Shown: piece after piece, positions 46,731 to 54,990 of the stretch | Numbering within the stretch: the first letter of the stretch is position 1 | How the letters are laid out: the number at the start of each line of letters is the position of its first letter | NCBI RefSeq assembly: GCF_021018805.1 | Contig: NW_026961083.1 | Coordinates: 62,001-126,000 of the forward strand | Source of the DNA: Prinia subflava | Lineage: Eukaryota; Chordata; Aves; Passeriformes; Cisticolidae | Reading direction: 5' to 3' | DNA length: 64,000 nt | Notes under the pieces: model-generated | What the model was told of the DNA's origin: nothing | Databases searched by the model: none | Seen by the model: only the letters and a program-made list of their open reading frames with translations | Translations under genes and position numbers: made by a program

Positions 46731-49700
46731 AAATTGCTTGATTTCCTTGGAAGAGATATGTAGAACACTGTGCTTTGCTGTTACTGTGTTGGTTTTCTCA
46801 AGACACAAGCCTTGTTGGTTGTATGTGTTTCCAGCGAGCAGAAAAGCTGCTGCAGACACTTTCTTGCCCCTTTTCCACAAGTGAAGTATATTTTGTACCA
46901 GTTGGTGTATTCCTCGTCTGCAGAGCAAGAGCAAAGGTTTTAGGATCTAAATTGCTTGTTTTCCATGGAAGAGCTATGTAGAACACTATGCTTTGCTGTT
47001 GCTGTGTTGGTTTTCTCAAGACACAAGTCCTGTTGGTTGTCTGTGTTTGCAGCAAGCAGAGAAGCTGCTGCAGACACTTTCTTGCCCCTTTTCCACAAGT
47101 GAAGTATATTTTGTACCAGTTGGTGTATTCCTCGTCTGCAGAGCAAGAGCAAATATGTTAGGACTTAAATTGCTTGTTTTCCATGGAAGAGCTATGTAGA
47201 ACACTATGCTTTGCTGTTGCTGTGTTGGTTTTCTCAGGACACAAGTCCTGTTGGTTGTCTGTGTTTGCAGCAAGCAGAGAAGCTCTTGAAGACACATACC
47301 TGCTTTCTCCACTACTGACGTATATTTTGTACCAGTTGGTGTGTTCCTCGTCTGCAAAGCAAGAGCAAATGTGTTAGGACCTAAATTGCTTGATTTCCAT
47401 GGAAGAGCTCTGTAGAACATTATGCTTTGCTGTTGCTGTGTTGGTTTTCTCAGGACACAAGTCCTGTTGGTTGTCTGTGTTTGCAGCAAGCAGAGAAGCT
47501 GCTGCAGGCACTTTCTTGCCCCTTTTCCACAAGTGAAGTATATTTTGTACCAGTTGGTGTGTTCCTCGTCTGCAGAGCAAGAGCAAAGGTTTTAGGTTCT
47601 AAATTGCTTGATTTCCATGGAAGAGCTATGTAGAACACTATGCTTTGCTGTTGCTGTGTTGGTTTTCTCAAGATACAAGCCCTGTTGGTTGTCTGTGTTT
47701 GCAGCAAGCAGAGAAGCTCTTGAAGACACGTACCTGCTTTCTCCACTACTGACGTATATTTTGTACCAGTTGGTGTGTTCCTCGTCTGCAAAGCAAGAGC
47801 AAATGTGTTAGGACCTAAATTGCTTGATTTCCATGGAAGAGCTCTGTAGAACACTATGCTTTGCTGTTGCTGTGTTGGTTTTCTCAGGACACAAGTCCTG
47901 TTGGTTGTCTGTGTTTGCAGCAAGCAGAGAAGCTGCTGCAGACACTTTCTTGCCCCTTTTCCACAAGTGAAGTATATTTTGTACCAATTGGTGTATTCCT
48001 TGTCTGCAGAGCAAGAGCAAATATGTTAGGACCTAAATTGCTTGATTTCCACGGAAGAGCTCTGTAGAACACTATGCTTTGCTGTTGCTGTGTCGGTTTT
48101 CTCAAGAAACAAACCCTGTTTGTTCTCTGTACTTGCAGCGAGCAAAGAAGCTCTTGAAGACACGTACCTGCTTTCTAAACTACTGCCGTATATTTTGTAC
48201 CAGTTGGTGTATTCCTCGTCTGCAGAGCAGGAGCAAAGGTTTTAGGACCTAAATTGCTTGATTTCCTTGGAAGAGATATGTAGAACACTGTGCTTTGCTG
48301 TTACTGTGTTGGTTTTCTCAAGACACAAGCCTTGTTGGTTGTATGTGTTTCCAGCGAGCAGAAAAGCTGCTGCAGACACTTTCTTGCCCCTTTTCCACAA
48401 GTGAAGTATATTTTGTACCAGTTGGTGTATTCCTCGTCTGCAGAGCAAGAGCAAAGCTTTTAGGATCTAAATTGCTTGTTTTCCATGGAAGAGCTATGTA
48501 GAACACTATGCTTTGCTGTTGCTGTGTTGGTTTTCTCAAGACACAAGTCCTGTTGGTTGTCTGTGTTTGCAGCAAGCAGAGAAGCTGCTGCAGACACTTT
48601 CTTGCCCCTTTTCCACAAGTGAAGTATATTTTGTACCAGTTGGTGTATTCCTCGTCTGCAGAGCAAGAGCAAATATGTTAGGACTTAAATTGCTTGTTTT
48701 CCATGGAAGAGCTATGTAGAACACTATGCTTTGCTGTTGCTGTGTTGGTTTTCTCAGGACACAAGCCCTGTTGGTTGTCTGTGTTTGCAGCAAGCAGAGA
48801 AGCTCTTGAAGACACATACCTGCTTTCTCCACTACTGACGTATATTTTGTACCAGTTGGTGTGTTCCTCGTCTGCAAAGCAAGAGCAAATGTGTTAGGAC
48901 CTAAATTGCTTGATTTCCATGGAAGAGCTCTGTAGAACATTATGCTTTGCTGTTGCTGTGTTGGTTTTCTCAGGACACAAGTCCTGTTGGTTGTCTGTGT
49001 TTGCAGCAAGCAGAGAAGCTGCTGCAGGCACTTTCTTGCCCCTTTTCCACAAGTGAAGTATATTTTGTACCAGTTGGTGTGTTCCTCGTCTGCAGAGCAA
49101 GAGCAAAGGTTTTAGGTTCTAAATTGCTTGATTTCCATGGAAGAGCTATGTAGAACACTATGCTTTGCTGTTGCTGTGTTGGTTTTCTCAAGATACAAGC
49201 CCTGTTGGTTGTCTGTGTTTGCAGCAAGCAGAGAAGCTCTTGAAGACACGTACCTGCTTTCTCCACTACTGACGTATATTTTGTACCAGTTGGTGTGTTC
49301 CTCGTCTGGAAAGCAAGAGCAAATGTGTTAGGACCTAAATTGCTTGATTTCCATGGAAGAGCTCTGTAGAACACTATGCTTTGCTGTTGCTGTGTTGGTT
49401 TTCTCAGGACACAAGTCCTGTTGGTTGTCTGTGTTTGCAGCAAGCAGAGAAGCTGCTGCAGACACTTTCTTGCCCCTTTTCCACAAGTGAAGTATATTTT
49501 GTACCAATTGGTGTATTCCTCGTCTGCAGAGCAAGAGCAAATATGTTAGGACCTAAATTGCTTGATTTCCACGGAAGAGCTCTGTAGAACACTATGCTTT
49601 GCTGTTGCTGTGTCGGTTTTCTCAAGAAACAAACCCTGTTTGTTCTCTGTACTTGCAGCGAGCAAAGAAGCTCTTGAAGACACGTACCTGCTTTCTAAAC

Positions 49701-50640
49701 TACTGCCGTATATTTTGTACCAGTTGGTGTATTCCTCGTCTGCAGAGCAGGAGCAAAGGTTTTAGGACCTAAATTGCTTGATTTCCTTGGAAGAGCTATG
49801 TAGAACACTGTGCTTTGCTGTTACTGTGTTGGTTTTCTCAAGACACAAGCCTTGTTGGTTGTATGTGTTTCCAGCGAGCAGAAAAGCTGCTGCAGACACT
49901 TTCTTGCCCCTTTTCCACAAGTGAAGTATATTTTGTACCAGTTGGTGTATTCCTCGTCTGCAGAGCAAGAGCAAAGGTTTTAGGATCTAAATTGCTTGTT
50001 TTCCATGGAAGAGCTATGTAGAACACTATGCTTTGCTGTTGCTGTGTTGGTTTTCTCAAGACACAAGTCCTGTTGGTTGTCTGTGTTTGCAGCAAGCAGA
50101 GAAGCTGCTGCAGACACTTTCTTGCCCCTTTTCCACAAGTGAAGTATATTTTGTACCAGTTGGTGTATTCCTCGTCTGCAGAGCAAGAGCAAATATGTTA
50201 GGACTTAAATTGCTTGATTTCCATGGAAGAGCTATGTAGAACACTATGCTTTGCTGTTGCTGTGTTGGTTTTCTCAGGACACAAGTCCTGTTGGTTGTCT
50301 GTGTTTGCAGCAAGCAGAGAAGCTCTTGAAGACACATACCTGCTTTCTCCACTACTGACGTATATTTTGTACCAGTTGGTGTGTTCCTCGTCTGCAAAGC
50401 AAGAGCAAATGTGTTAGGACCTAAATTGCTTGATTTCCATGGAAGAGCTCTGTAGAACATTATGCTTTGCTGTTGCTGTGTTGGTTTTCTCAGGACACAA
50501 GTCCTGTTGGTTGTCTGTGTTTGCAGCAAGCAGAGAAGCTGCTGCAGACACTTTCTTGCCCCTTTTCCACAAGTGAAGTATATTTTGTACCAGTTGGTGT
50601 ATTCCTCGTCTGCAGAGCAAGAGCAAAGGTTTTAGGATCT

Positions 50641-50858
50641 AAATTGCTTGATTTCCATGGAAGAGCTATGTAGAACACTGTGCTTTGCTGTTACTGTGTT
50701 GGTTTTCTCAAGACACAAGTCCTGTTGGTTGTCTGTGTTTCCAGCGAGCAGAAAAGCTGCTGCAGACACTTTCTTGCTCCTTTTCCACAAGTGAAGTATA
50801 TTTTGTACCTGTTGGTGTATTCCTCGTCTGCAAAGCAAGAGCAAATGTGTTAGGACCT
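50641..50858 (+). repeat. M11 monomer carrying a short M6/M14 patch
   Basis: The monomer is M11 on both sides (CACAAGTCCTGTTGG with GTCTG before the patch, CTTGCTCC and GCAAAGCAAGAGC after it), but 50741-50753 reads CCAGCGAGCAGAA, the M6/M14 form, where M11 has GCAGCAAGCAGAG. Three diagnostic bases (50741, 50746, 50753) switch and switch back. A private TACCTGTTGG follows at about 50806. A short gene-conversion tract is the simplest explanation. Confidence 0.8.
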
Positions 50859-51728
50859 AAATTGCTTGATTTCCATGGAAGAGCTCTGTAGAACATTATG
50901 CTTTGCTGTTGCTGTGTTGGTTTTCTCAGGACACAAGTCCTGTTGGTTGTCTGTGTTTGCAGCAAGCAGAGAAGCTGCTGCAGACACTTTCTTGCCCCTT
51001 TTCCACAAGTGAAGTATATTTTGTACCAGTTGGTGTATTCCTCGTCTGCAGAGGAAGAGCAAATATGTTAGGACCTAAATTGCTTGATTTCCACGGAAGA
51101 GCTCTGTAGAACACTATGCTTTGCTGTTGCTGTGTCGGTTTTCTCAAGAAACAAACCCTGTTTGTTCTCTGTGTTTGCAGCAAGCAGAGAAGCTCTTGTA
51201 GACACGTACCTGCTTTCTAAACTACTGCCGTATATTTTGTACCAGTTGGTGTATTCCTCGTCTGGAGAGCAGGAGCAAAGGTTTTAGGACCTAAATTGCT
51301 TGATTTCCTTGGAAGAGATATGTAGAACACTGTGCTTTGCTGTTACTGTGTTGGTTTTCTCAAGACACAAGCCTTGTTCGTTGTATGTGTTTCCAGCGAG
51401 CAGAAAAGCTGCTGCAGACACTTTCTTGCCCCTTTTCCACAAGTGAAGTATATTTTGTACCAGTTGGTGTATTCCTCGTCTGCAGAGCAAGAGCAAAGGT
51501 TTTAGGATTTAAATTGCTTGTTTTCCATGGAAGAGCTATGTAGAACACTATGCTTTGCTGTTGCTGTGTTGGTTTTCTCAAGACACAAGTCCTGTTGGTT
51601 GTCTGTGTTTGCAGCGAGCAGAGAAGCTGCTGCAGACACTTTCTTGCTCCTTTTCCACAAGTGAAGTATATTTTGTACCAGTTGGTGTATTCCTCGTCTG
51701 CAGAGCAAGAGCAAATATGTTAGGACTT

Positions 51729-51946
51729 AAATTGCTTGATTTCCATGGAAGAGCTATGTAGAACACTATGCTTTGCTGTTGCTGTGTTGGTTTTCTCAAG
51801 ACACAACTCCTGTTGGTTGTCTGTGTTTGCAGCAAGCAGAGAAGCTGCTGCAGACACTTTCTTGCCCCTTTTCCATAAGTGAAGTATATTTTGTACCAGT
51901 TGGTGTGTTCCTCGTCTGCAAAGCAAGATCAAAGGTCTTAGGACTT
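51729..51946 (+). repeat. Monomer class M1 (218 bp), reference copy
   Basis: Marked by its 3' end GATCAAAGGTCTTAGGACTT (51927-51946), which no other class has, and by CACAACTCC near the middle. It is always followed by M2 in this window. This copy and those at 54991, 58253 and 61729 carry the private change CCATAAG instead of CCACAAG. M1 copies at 5870, 7828, 20869 and 63251 form a sub-variant in which the next monomer begins AAATTGCATGATTTCATTGG and reads GCTACTAAG instead of GCTATTTAG. Confidence 0.9.
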
Positions 51947-52164
51947 AAATTGCTTGATTTCATTGGAAGAGCTATTTAGAACACTATGCTTTGCTGTTGC
52001 TGTGTTGGTTTTCTAAAGACACAAGCCCTGTTTGTTCTCTGTGTTTTCAGCAAGCAGAGAAGCTGCTGCAGGCACTTTCTTGCCCCTTTTCCACAAGTGA
52101 AGTATATTTTGTACCAGTTGGTGTGTTCCTCGTCTGCAGAGCAAGAGCAAAGGTTTTAGGTTCT
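51947..52164 (+). repeat. Monomer class M2 (218 bp), reference copy
   Basis: Marked by TTTCATTGGAAGAGC at the start, TTTTCTAAAGACAC in place of TTTTCTCAAGACAC, TTTGTTCTCTGTGTTTTCAG, and GCAGGCACT (GG at 52071-52072) where other 218-bp monomers read GCAGACACT. Ends AAAGGTTTTAGGTTCT and is normally followed by M3. It supplies the 3' part of the recurrent M9/M2 hybrid. Confidence 0.9.
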
Positions 52165-52380
52165 AAATTGCTTGATTTCCATGGAAGAGCTATGTAGAAC
52201 ACTATGCTTTGCTGTTGCTGTGTTGGTTTTCTCAAGATACAAGCCCTGTTGGTTGTCTGTGTTTGCAGCAAGCAGAGAAGCTCTTGAAGACACGTACCTG
52301 CTTTCTCCACTACTGACGTATATTTTGTACCAGTTGGTGTGTTCCTCGTCTGCAAAGCAAGAGCAAATCTGTTAGGACCT
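52165..52380 (+). repeat. Monomer class M3 (216 bp), reference copy
   Basis: A 216-bp monomer carrying the short cassette CTCTTGAAGACACGTACC followed by TTTCTCCACTACTGACG (about 52281-52319) instead of the long CTGCTGCAGACAC cassette of the 218-bp classes. Also marked by TCAAGATACAAGCCCTG. Ends with the A-rich tract plus TGTGTTAGGACCT in most copies; in the copies starting 43475, 52165 and 55427 this reads TCTGTTAGGACCT. Normally followed by M4. Confidence 0.9.
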
Positions 52381-52598
52381 AAATTGCTTGATTTCCATGG
52401 AAGAGCTCTGTAGAACACTATGCTTTGCTGTTGCTGTGTTGGTTTTCTCAGGACACAAGTCCTGTTGGTTGTCTGTGTTTGCAGCAAGCAGAGAAGCTGC
52501 TGCAGACACTTTCTTGCCCCTTTTCCACAAGTGAAGTATATTTTGTACCAGTTGGTGTATTCCTCGTCTGCAGAGCAAGAGCAAATATGTTAGGACCT
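52381..52598 (+). repeat. Monomer class M4 (218 bp), reference copy
   Basis: Starts with GAAGAGCTCTGTAGAACAC, has TCAGGACACAAGTCC, the long 218-bp cassette, and ends AATATGTTAGGACCT. Followed by M5. Very close to M12, from which it differs mainly by GAACACTATG instead of GAACATTATG. Copies at 39127, 40647, 46297, 47817 and 49337 share the private change TACCAATTGG; copies at 12610, 24565 and 29563 share GAAGAGCACTG. Confidence 0.9.
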
Positions 52599-52814
52599 AA
52601 ATTGCTTGATTTCCACGGAAGAGCTCTGTAGAACACTATGCTTTGCTGTTGCTGTGTCGGTTTTCTCAAGAAACAAACCCTGTTTGTTCTCTGTACTTGC
52701 AGCGAGCAAAGAAGCTCTTGAAGACACGTACCTGCTTTCTAAACTACTGCCGTATATTTTGTACCAGTTGGTGTATTCCTCGTCTGCAGAGCAGGAGCAA
52801 AGGTTTTAGGACCT
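52599..52814 (+). repeat. Monomer class M5 (216 bp), reference copy
   Basis: A 216-bp monomer with TTCCACGGAAGAGC, TGTGTCGGTTTTCTC, AAGAAACAAACCC, GTACTTGCAGCGAGCAAAG and a short cassette ending TAAACTACTGCCG. It is the most CpG-rich class (six CpG in this copy against one in M1). Followed by M6. Its paralogue within the 15-mer is M13. Confidence 0.9.
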
Positions 52815-53032
52815 AAATTGCTTGATTTCCTTGGAAGAGCTATGTAGAACACTGTGCTTTGCTGTTACTGTGTTGGTTTTCTCAAGACACAAGCCTTGTT
52901 GGTTGTATGTGTTTCCAGCGAGCAGAAAAGCTGCTGCAGACACTTTCTTGCCCCTTTTCCACAAGTGAAGTATATTTTGTACCAGTTGGTGTATTCCTCG
53001 TCTGCAGAGCAAGAGCAAAGGTTTTAGGATCT
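52815..53032 (+). repeat. Monomer class M6 (218 bp), reference copy
   Basis: Marked by CCTTGGAAGAG, GAACACTGTGC, CTGTTACTG, and GTATGTGTTTCCAGCGAGCAGAAAAG. A dinucleotide at 52901-52902 (GG here) is multi-allelic across the array: GG, GC, AG or, in M14, CG. Ends AAAGGTTTTAGGATCT and is followed by M7. This copy and those at 41081, 49771 and 56077 read GAGCTATG where most M6 copies read GAGATATG. Confidence 0.9.
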
Positions 53033-53250
53033 AAATTGCTTGTTTTCCATGGAAGAGCTATGTAGAACACTATGCTTTGCTGTTGCTGTGTTGGTTTTCT
53101 CAAGACACAAGTCCTGTTGGTTGTCTGTGTTTGCAGCAAGCAGAGAAGCTGCTGCAGACACTTTCTTGCCCCTTTTCCACAAGTGAAGTATATTTTGTAC
53201 CAGTTGGTGTATTCCTCGTCTGCAGAGCAAGAGCAAATATGTTAGGACTT
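53033..53250 (+). repeat. Monomer class M7 (218 bp), reference copy
   Basis: Starts AAATTGCTTGTTTTCC (T where most classes have GATTTCC), has TCAAGACACAAGTCC and the long cassette, and ends AATATGTTAGGACTT. Followed by M8 in the 15-mer. Copies at 44343, 59557 and 61077 end ACTTTAATTG at the junction with the next monomer. Confidence 0.88.
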
Positions 53251-53466
53251 AAATTGCTTGATTTCCATGGAAGAGCTATGTAGAACACTATGCTTTGCTG
53301 TTGCTGTGTTGGTTTTCTCAGGACACAAGTCCTGTTGGTTGTCTGTGTTTGCAGCAAGCAGAGAAGCTCTTGAAGACACATACCTGCTTTCTCCACTACT
53401 GACGTATATTTTGTACCAGTTGGTGTGTTCCTCGTCTGCAAAGCAAGAGCAAATGTGTTAGGACCT
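53251..53466 (+). repeat. Monomer class M8 (216 bp), reference copy
   Basis: A 216-bp monomer with TCAGGACACAAGTCC and the short cassette CTCTTGAAGACACATACC (CATACC where M3 has CGTACC), then TTTCTCCACTACTGACG. Most copies elsewhere start TTGTTTTCC; this one starts TTGATTTCC. Followed by M9. Copies starting 35215, 38477, 39997 and 48687 share ACAAGCCCTG instead of ACAAGTCCTG. Confidence 0.88.
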
Positions 53467-53684
53467 AAATTGCTTGATTTCCATGGAAGAGCTATGTAGA
53501 ACATTATGCTTTGCTGTTGCTGTGTTGGTTTTCTCAGGACACAAGTCCTGTTGGTTGTCTGTGTTTGCAGCAAGCAGAGAAGCTGCTGCAGACACTTTCT
53601 TGCCCCTTTTCCACAAGTGAAGTATATTTTGTACCAGTTGGTGTATTCCTCGTCTGCAGAGCAAGAGCAAATGTGTTAGGACCT
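53467..53684 (+). repeat. Monomer class M9 (218 bp), reference copy
   Basis: Marked by GAACATTATGC, TCAGGACACAAGTCC, the long cassette and the ending AATGTGTTAGGACCT. Followed by M10 with start TTCCACGGAAGAGCTATG. Here and at 56729 it starts GAGCTATGTAG; most other copies have GAGCTCTGTAG. Its 5' part is found joined to M2 3' sequence in the M9/M2 hybrids. Confidence 0.88.
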
Positions 53685-53902
53685 AAATTGCTTGATTTCC
53701 ACGGAAGAGCTATGTAGAACACTATGCTTTGCTGTTGCTGTGTTGGTTTTCTCAAGACACAAGTCCTGTTTGTTGTCTGTGTTTTCAGCAAGTAGAGAAG
53801 CTGCTGCAAACAGTTTCTTGCCGCTTTTCCAGTACTGACGTATATTTTGTACCAGTTGGTGAATTCCTCGTCTACAGAGCAAGAGCAAAGGTTTTAGGAT
53901 CT
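53685..53902 (+). repeat. Monomer class M10 (218 bp), reference copy
   Basis: The most distinctive class: TTTTCAGCAAGTAGAG, GCAAACAGTTTCTTGCCGC, TTTTCCAGTACTGACG and CGTCTACAG. The cassette has the 218-bp length but its right half (TACTGACG) matches the 216-bp classes, so it looks intermediate between the two families. Most copies carry GGTGAATTCC, an EcoRI site 176 bases into the monomer (GAATTC at 53861 here). Copies at 5652, 6740, 9348, 19782 and 63033 lack that site (GGTGTATTCC). Confidence 0.92.
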
Positions 53903-54120
53903 AAATTGCTTGATTTCCATGGAAGAGCTATGTAGAACACTGTGCTTTGCTGTTACTGTGTTGGTTTTCTCAAGACACAAGTCCTGTTGGTTGTCTGTGT
54001 TTGCAGCAAGCAGAGAAGCTGCTGCAGACACTTTCTTGCTCCTTTTCCACAAGTGAAGTATATTTTGTACCAGTTGGTGTATTCCTCGTCTGCAAAGCAA
54101 GAGCAAATGTGTTAGGACCT
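53903..54120 (+). repeat. Monomer class M11 (218 bp), reference copy
   Basis: Shares GAACACTGTGC and CTGTTACTG with M6 but then reads CACAAGTCCTGTTGG and TTGCAGCAAGCAGAG like M7. Has CTTGCTCCTTTTCC in most copies and ends GCAAAGCAAGAGCAAATGTG then TTAGGACCT. Followed by M12. Confidence 0.87.
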
Positions 54121-54338
54121 AAATTGCTTGATTTCCATGGAAGAGCTCTGTAGAACATTATGCTTTGCTGTTGCTGTGTTGGTTTTCTCAGGACACAAGT
54201 CCTGTTGGTTGTCTGTGTTTGCAGCAAGCAGAGAAGCTGCTGCAGACACTTTCTTGCCCCTTTTCCACAAGTGAAGTATATTTTGTACCAGTTGGTGTAT
54301 TCCTCGTCTGCAGAGGAAGAGCAAATATGTTAGGACCT
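54121..54338 (+). repeat. Monomer class M12 (218 bp), reference copy
   Basis: 5' part like M9 (CTCTGTAGAACATTATG, TCAGGACACAAG) and 3' part like M4 (AATATGTTAGGACCT). Followed by M13. This copy and those at 42387, 50859 and 57383 share the private AGAGGAAGAGC. Copies at 7176, 9784 and 20218 share ACAATTCCTG. Confidence 0.87.
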
Positions 54339-54554
54339 AAATTGCTTGATTTCCACGGAAGAGCTCTGTAGAACACTATGCTTTGCTGTTGCTGTGTCGG
54401 TTTTCTCAAGAAACAAACCCTGTTTGTTCTCTGTGTTTGCAGCAAGCAGAGAAGCTCTTGTAGACACGTACCTGCTTTCTAAACTACTGCCGTATATTTT
54501 GTACCAGTTGGTGTATTCCTCGTCTGGAGAGCAGGAGCAAAGGTTTTAGGACCT
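54339..54554 (+). repeat. Monomer class M13 (216 bp), reference copy
   Basis: Paralogue of M5 with the same TGTGTCGGTTTTCTC and AAGAAACAAACCC, but in this sub-variant GTGTTTGCAGCAAGCAGAG, CTCTTGTAGACACG and CGTCTGGAGAGCAGG. Copies in the M13 position at 11306, 16522, 23261, 28259, 33041 and 36303 have M5-like central sequence, so M5 and M13 have exchanged sequence. Confidence 0.85.
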
Positions 54555-54772
54555 AAATTGCTTGATTTCCTTGGAAGAGATATGTAGAACACTGTGCTTT
54601 GCTGTTACTGTGTTGGTTTTCTCAAGACACAAGCCTTGTTCGTTGTATGTGTTTCCAGCGAGCAGAAAAGCTGCTGCAGACACTTTCTTGCCCCTTTTCC
54701 ACAAGTGAAGTATATTTTGTACCAGTTGGTGTATTCCTCGTCTGCAGAGCAAGAGCAAAGGTTTTAGGATTT
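54555..54772 (+). repeat. Monomer class M14 (218 bp), reference copy
   Basis: Paralogue of M6, distinguished by CG at 54641-54642 (TTGTTCGTTGTATG), GAGATATGTAG and, in this copy, the ending TTTTAGGATTT. I count 14 monomers with the CG allele; all but the one at 8696 follow an M13-position monomer. Followed by M15. Confidence 0.87.
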
Positions 54773-54990
54773 AAATTGCTTGTTTTCCATGGAAGAGCTA
54801 TGTAGAACACTATGCTTTGCTGTTGCTGTGTTGGTTTTCTCAAGACACAAGTCCTGTTGGTTGTCTGTGTTTGCAGCGAGCAGAGAAGCTGCTGCAGACA
54901 CTTTCTTGCTCCTTTTCCACAAGTGAAGTATATTTTGTACCAGTTGGTGTATTCCTCGTCTGCAGAGCAAGAGCAAATATGTTAGGACTT
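54773..54990 (+). repeat. Monomer class M15 (218 bp), reference copy
   Basis: Paralogue of M7 with the same TTGTTTTCC start and AATATGTTAGGACTT end, but with CTTGCTCCTTTTCC and, in copies at 33475, 36737, 51511, 54773 and 58035, TTGCAGCGAGCAGAG. Followed by M1 with start TTGATTTCC. Confidence 0.85.

Larger units (their letters stand above)
43039..50422 (+). repeat. Array dominated by 1520-bp 7-mers and a 5-mer derivative
   Basis: Order: M1-M2-M3-M4-M5 (43039-44124), then 7-mers M6-M7-M8-M9/2-M3-M4-M5 at 44125-45644, 46731-48250 and 48251-49770 (1520 bp each), separated by a 5-mer at 45645-46730 (1086 bp), and M6-M7-M8 at 49771-50422. The 8690-bp offset between 38693-41732 and 47383-50422 is constant across fourteen monomers and includes the paired mutations TACCAATTGG and CCTTGTCTG in the M4 copies at 39127 and 47817. 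Confidence 0.9.
51729..54990 (+). repeat. Reference 15-monomer higher-order repeat (3262 bp, M1-M15)
   Basis: Fifteen successive monomers, eleven of 218 bp and four of 216 bp (M3, M5, M8, M13), add up to 3262 bp. The same order and near-identical sequence follow directly at 54991-58252, and another intact copy lies at 33693-36954. I use this copy to name the monomer classes. M5-M6-M7 and M13-M14-M15 are paralogous triplets within the unit, and M4 and M12 are also close. Copies in the 51-58 kb stretch share private variants (CCATAAG in M1, AAATCTG at the end of M3 in two copies, AGAGGAAGAGC in M12), indicating recent local amplification. Confidence 0.93.
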
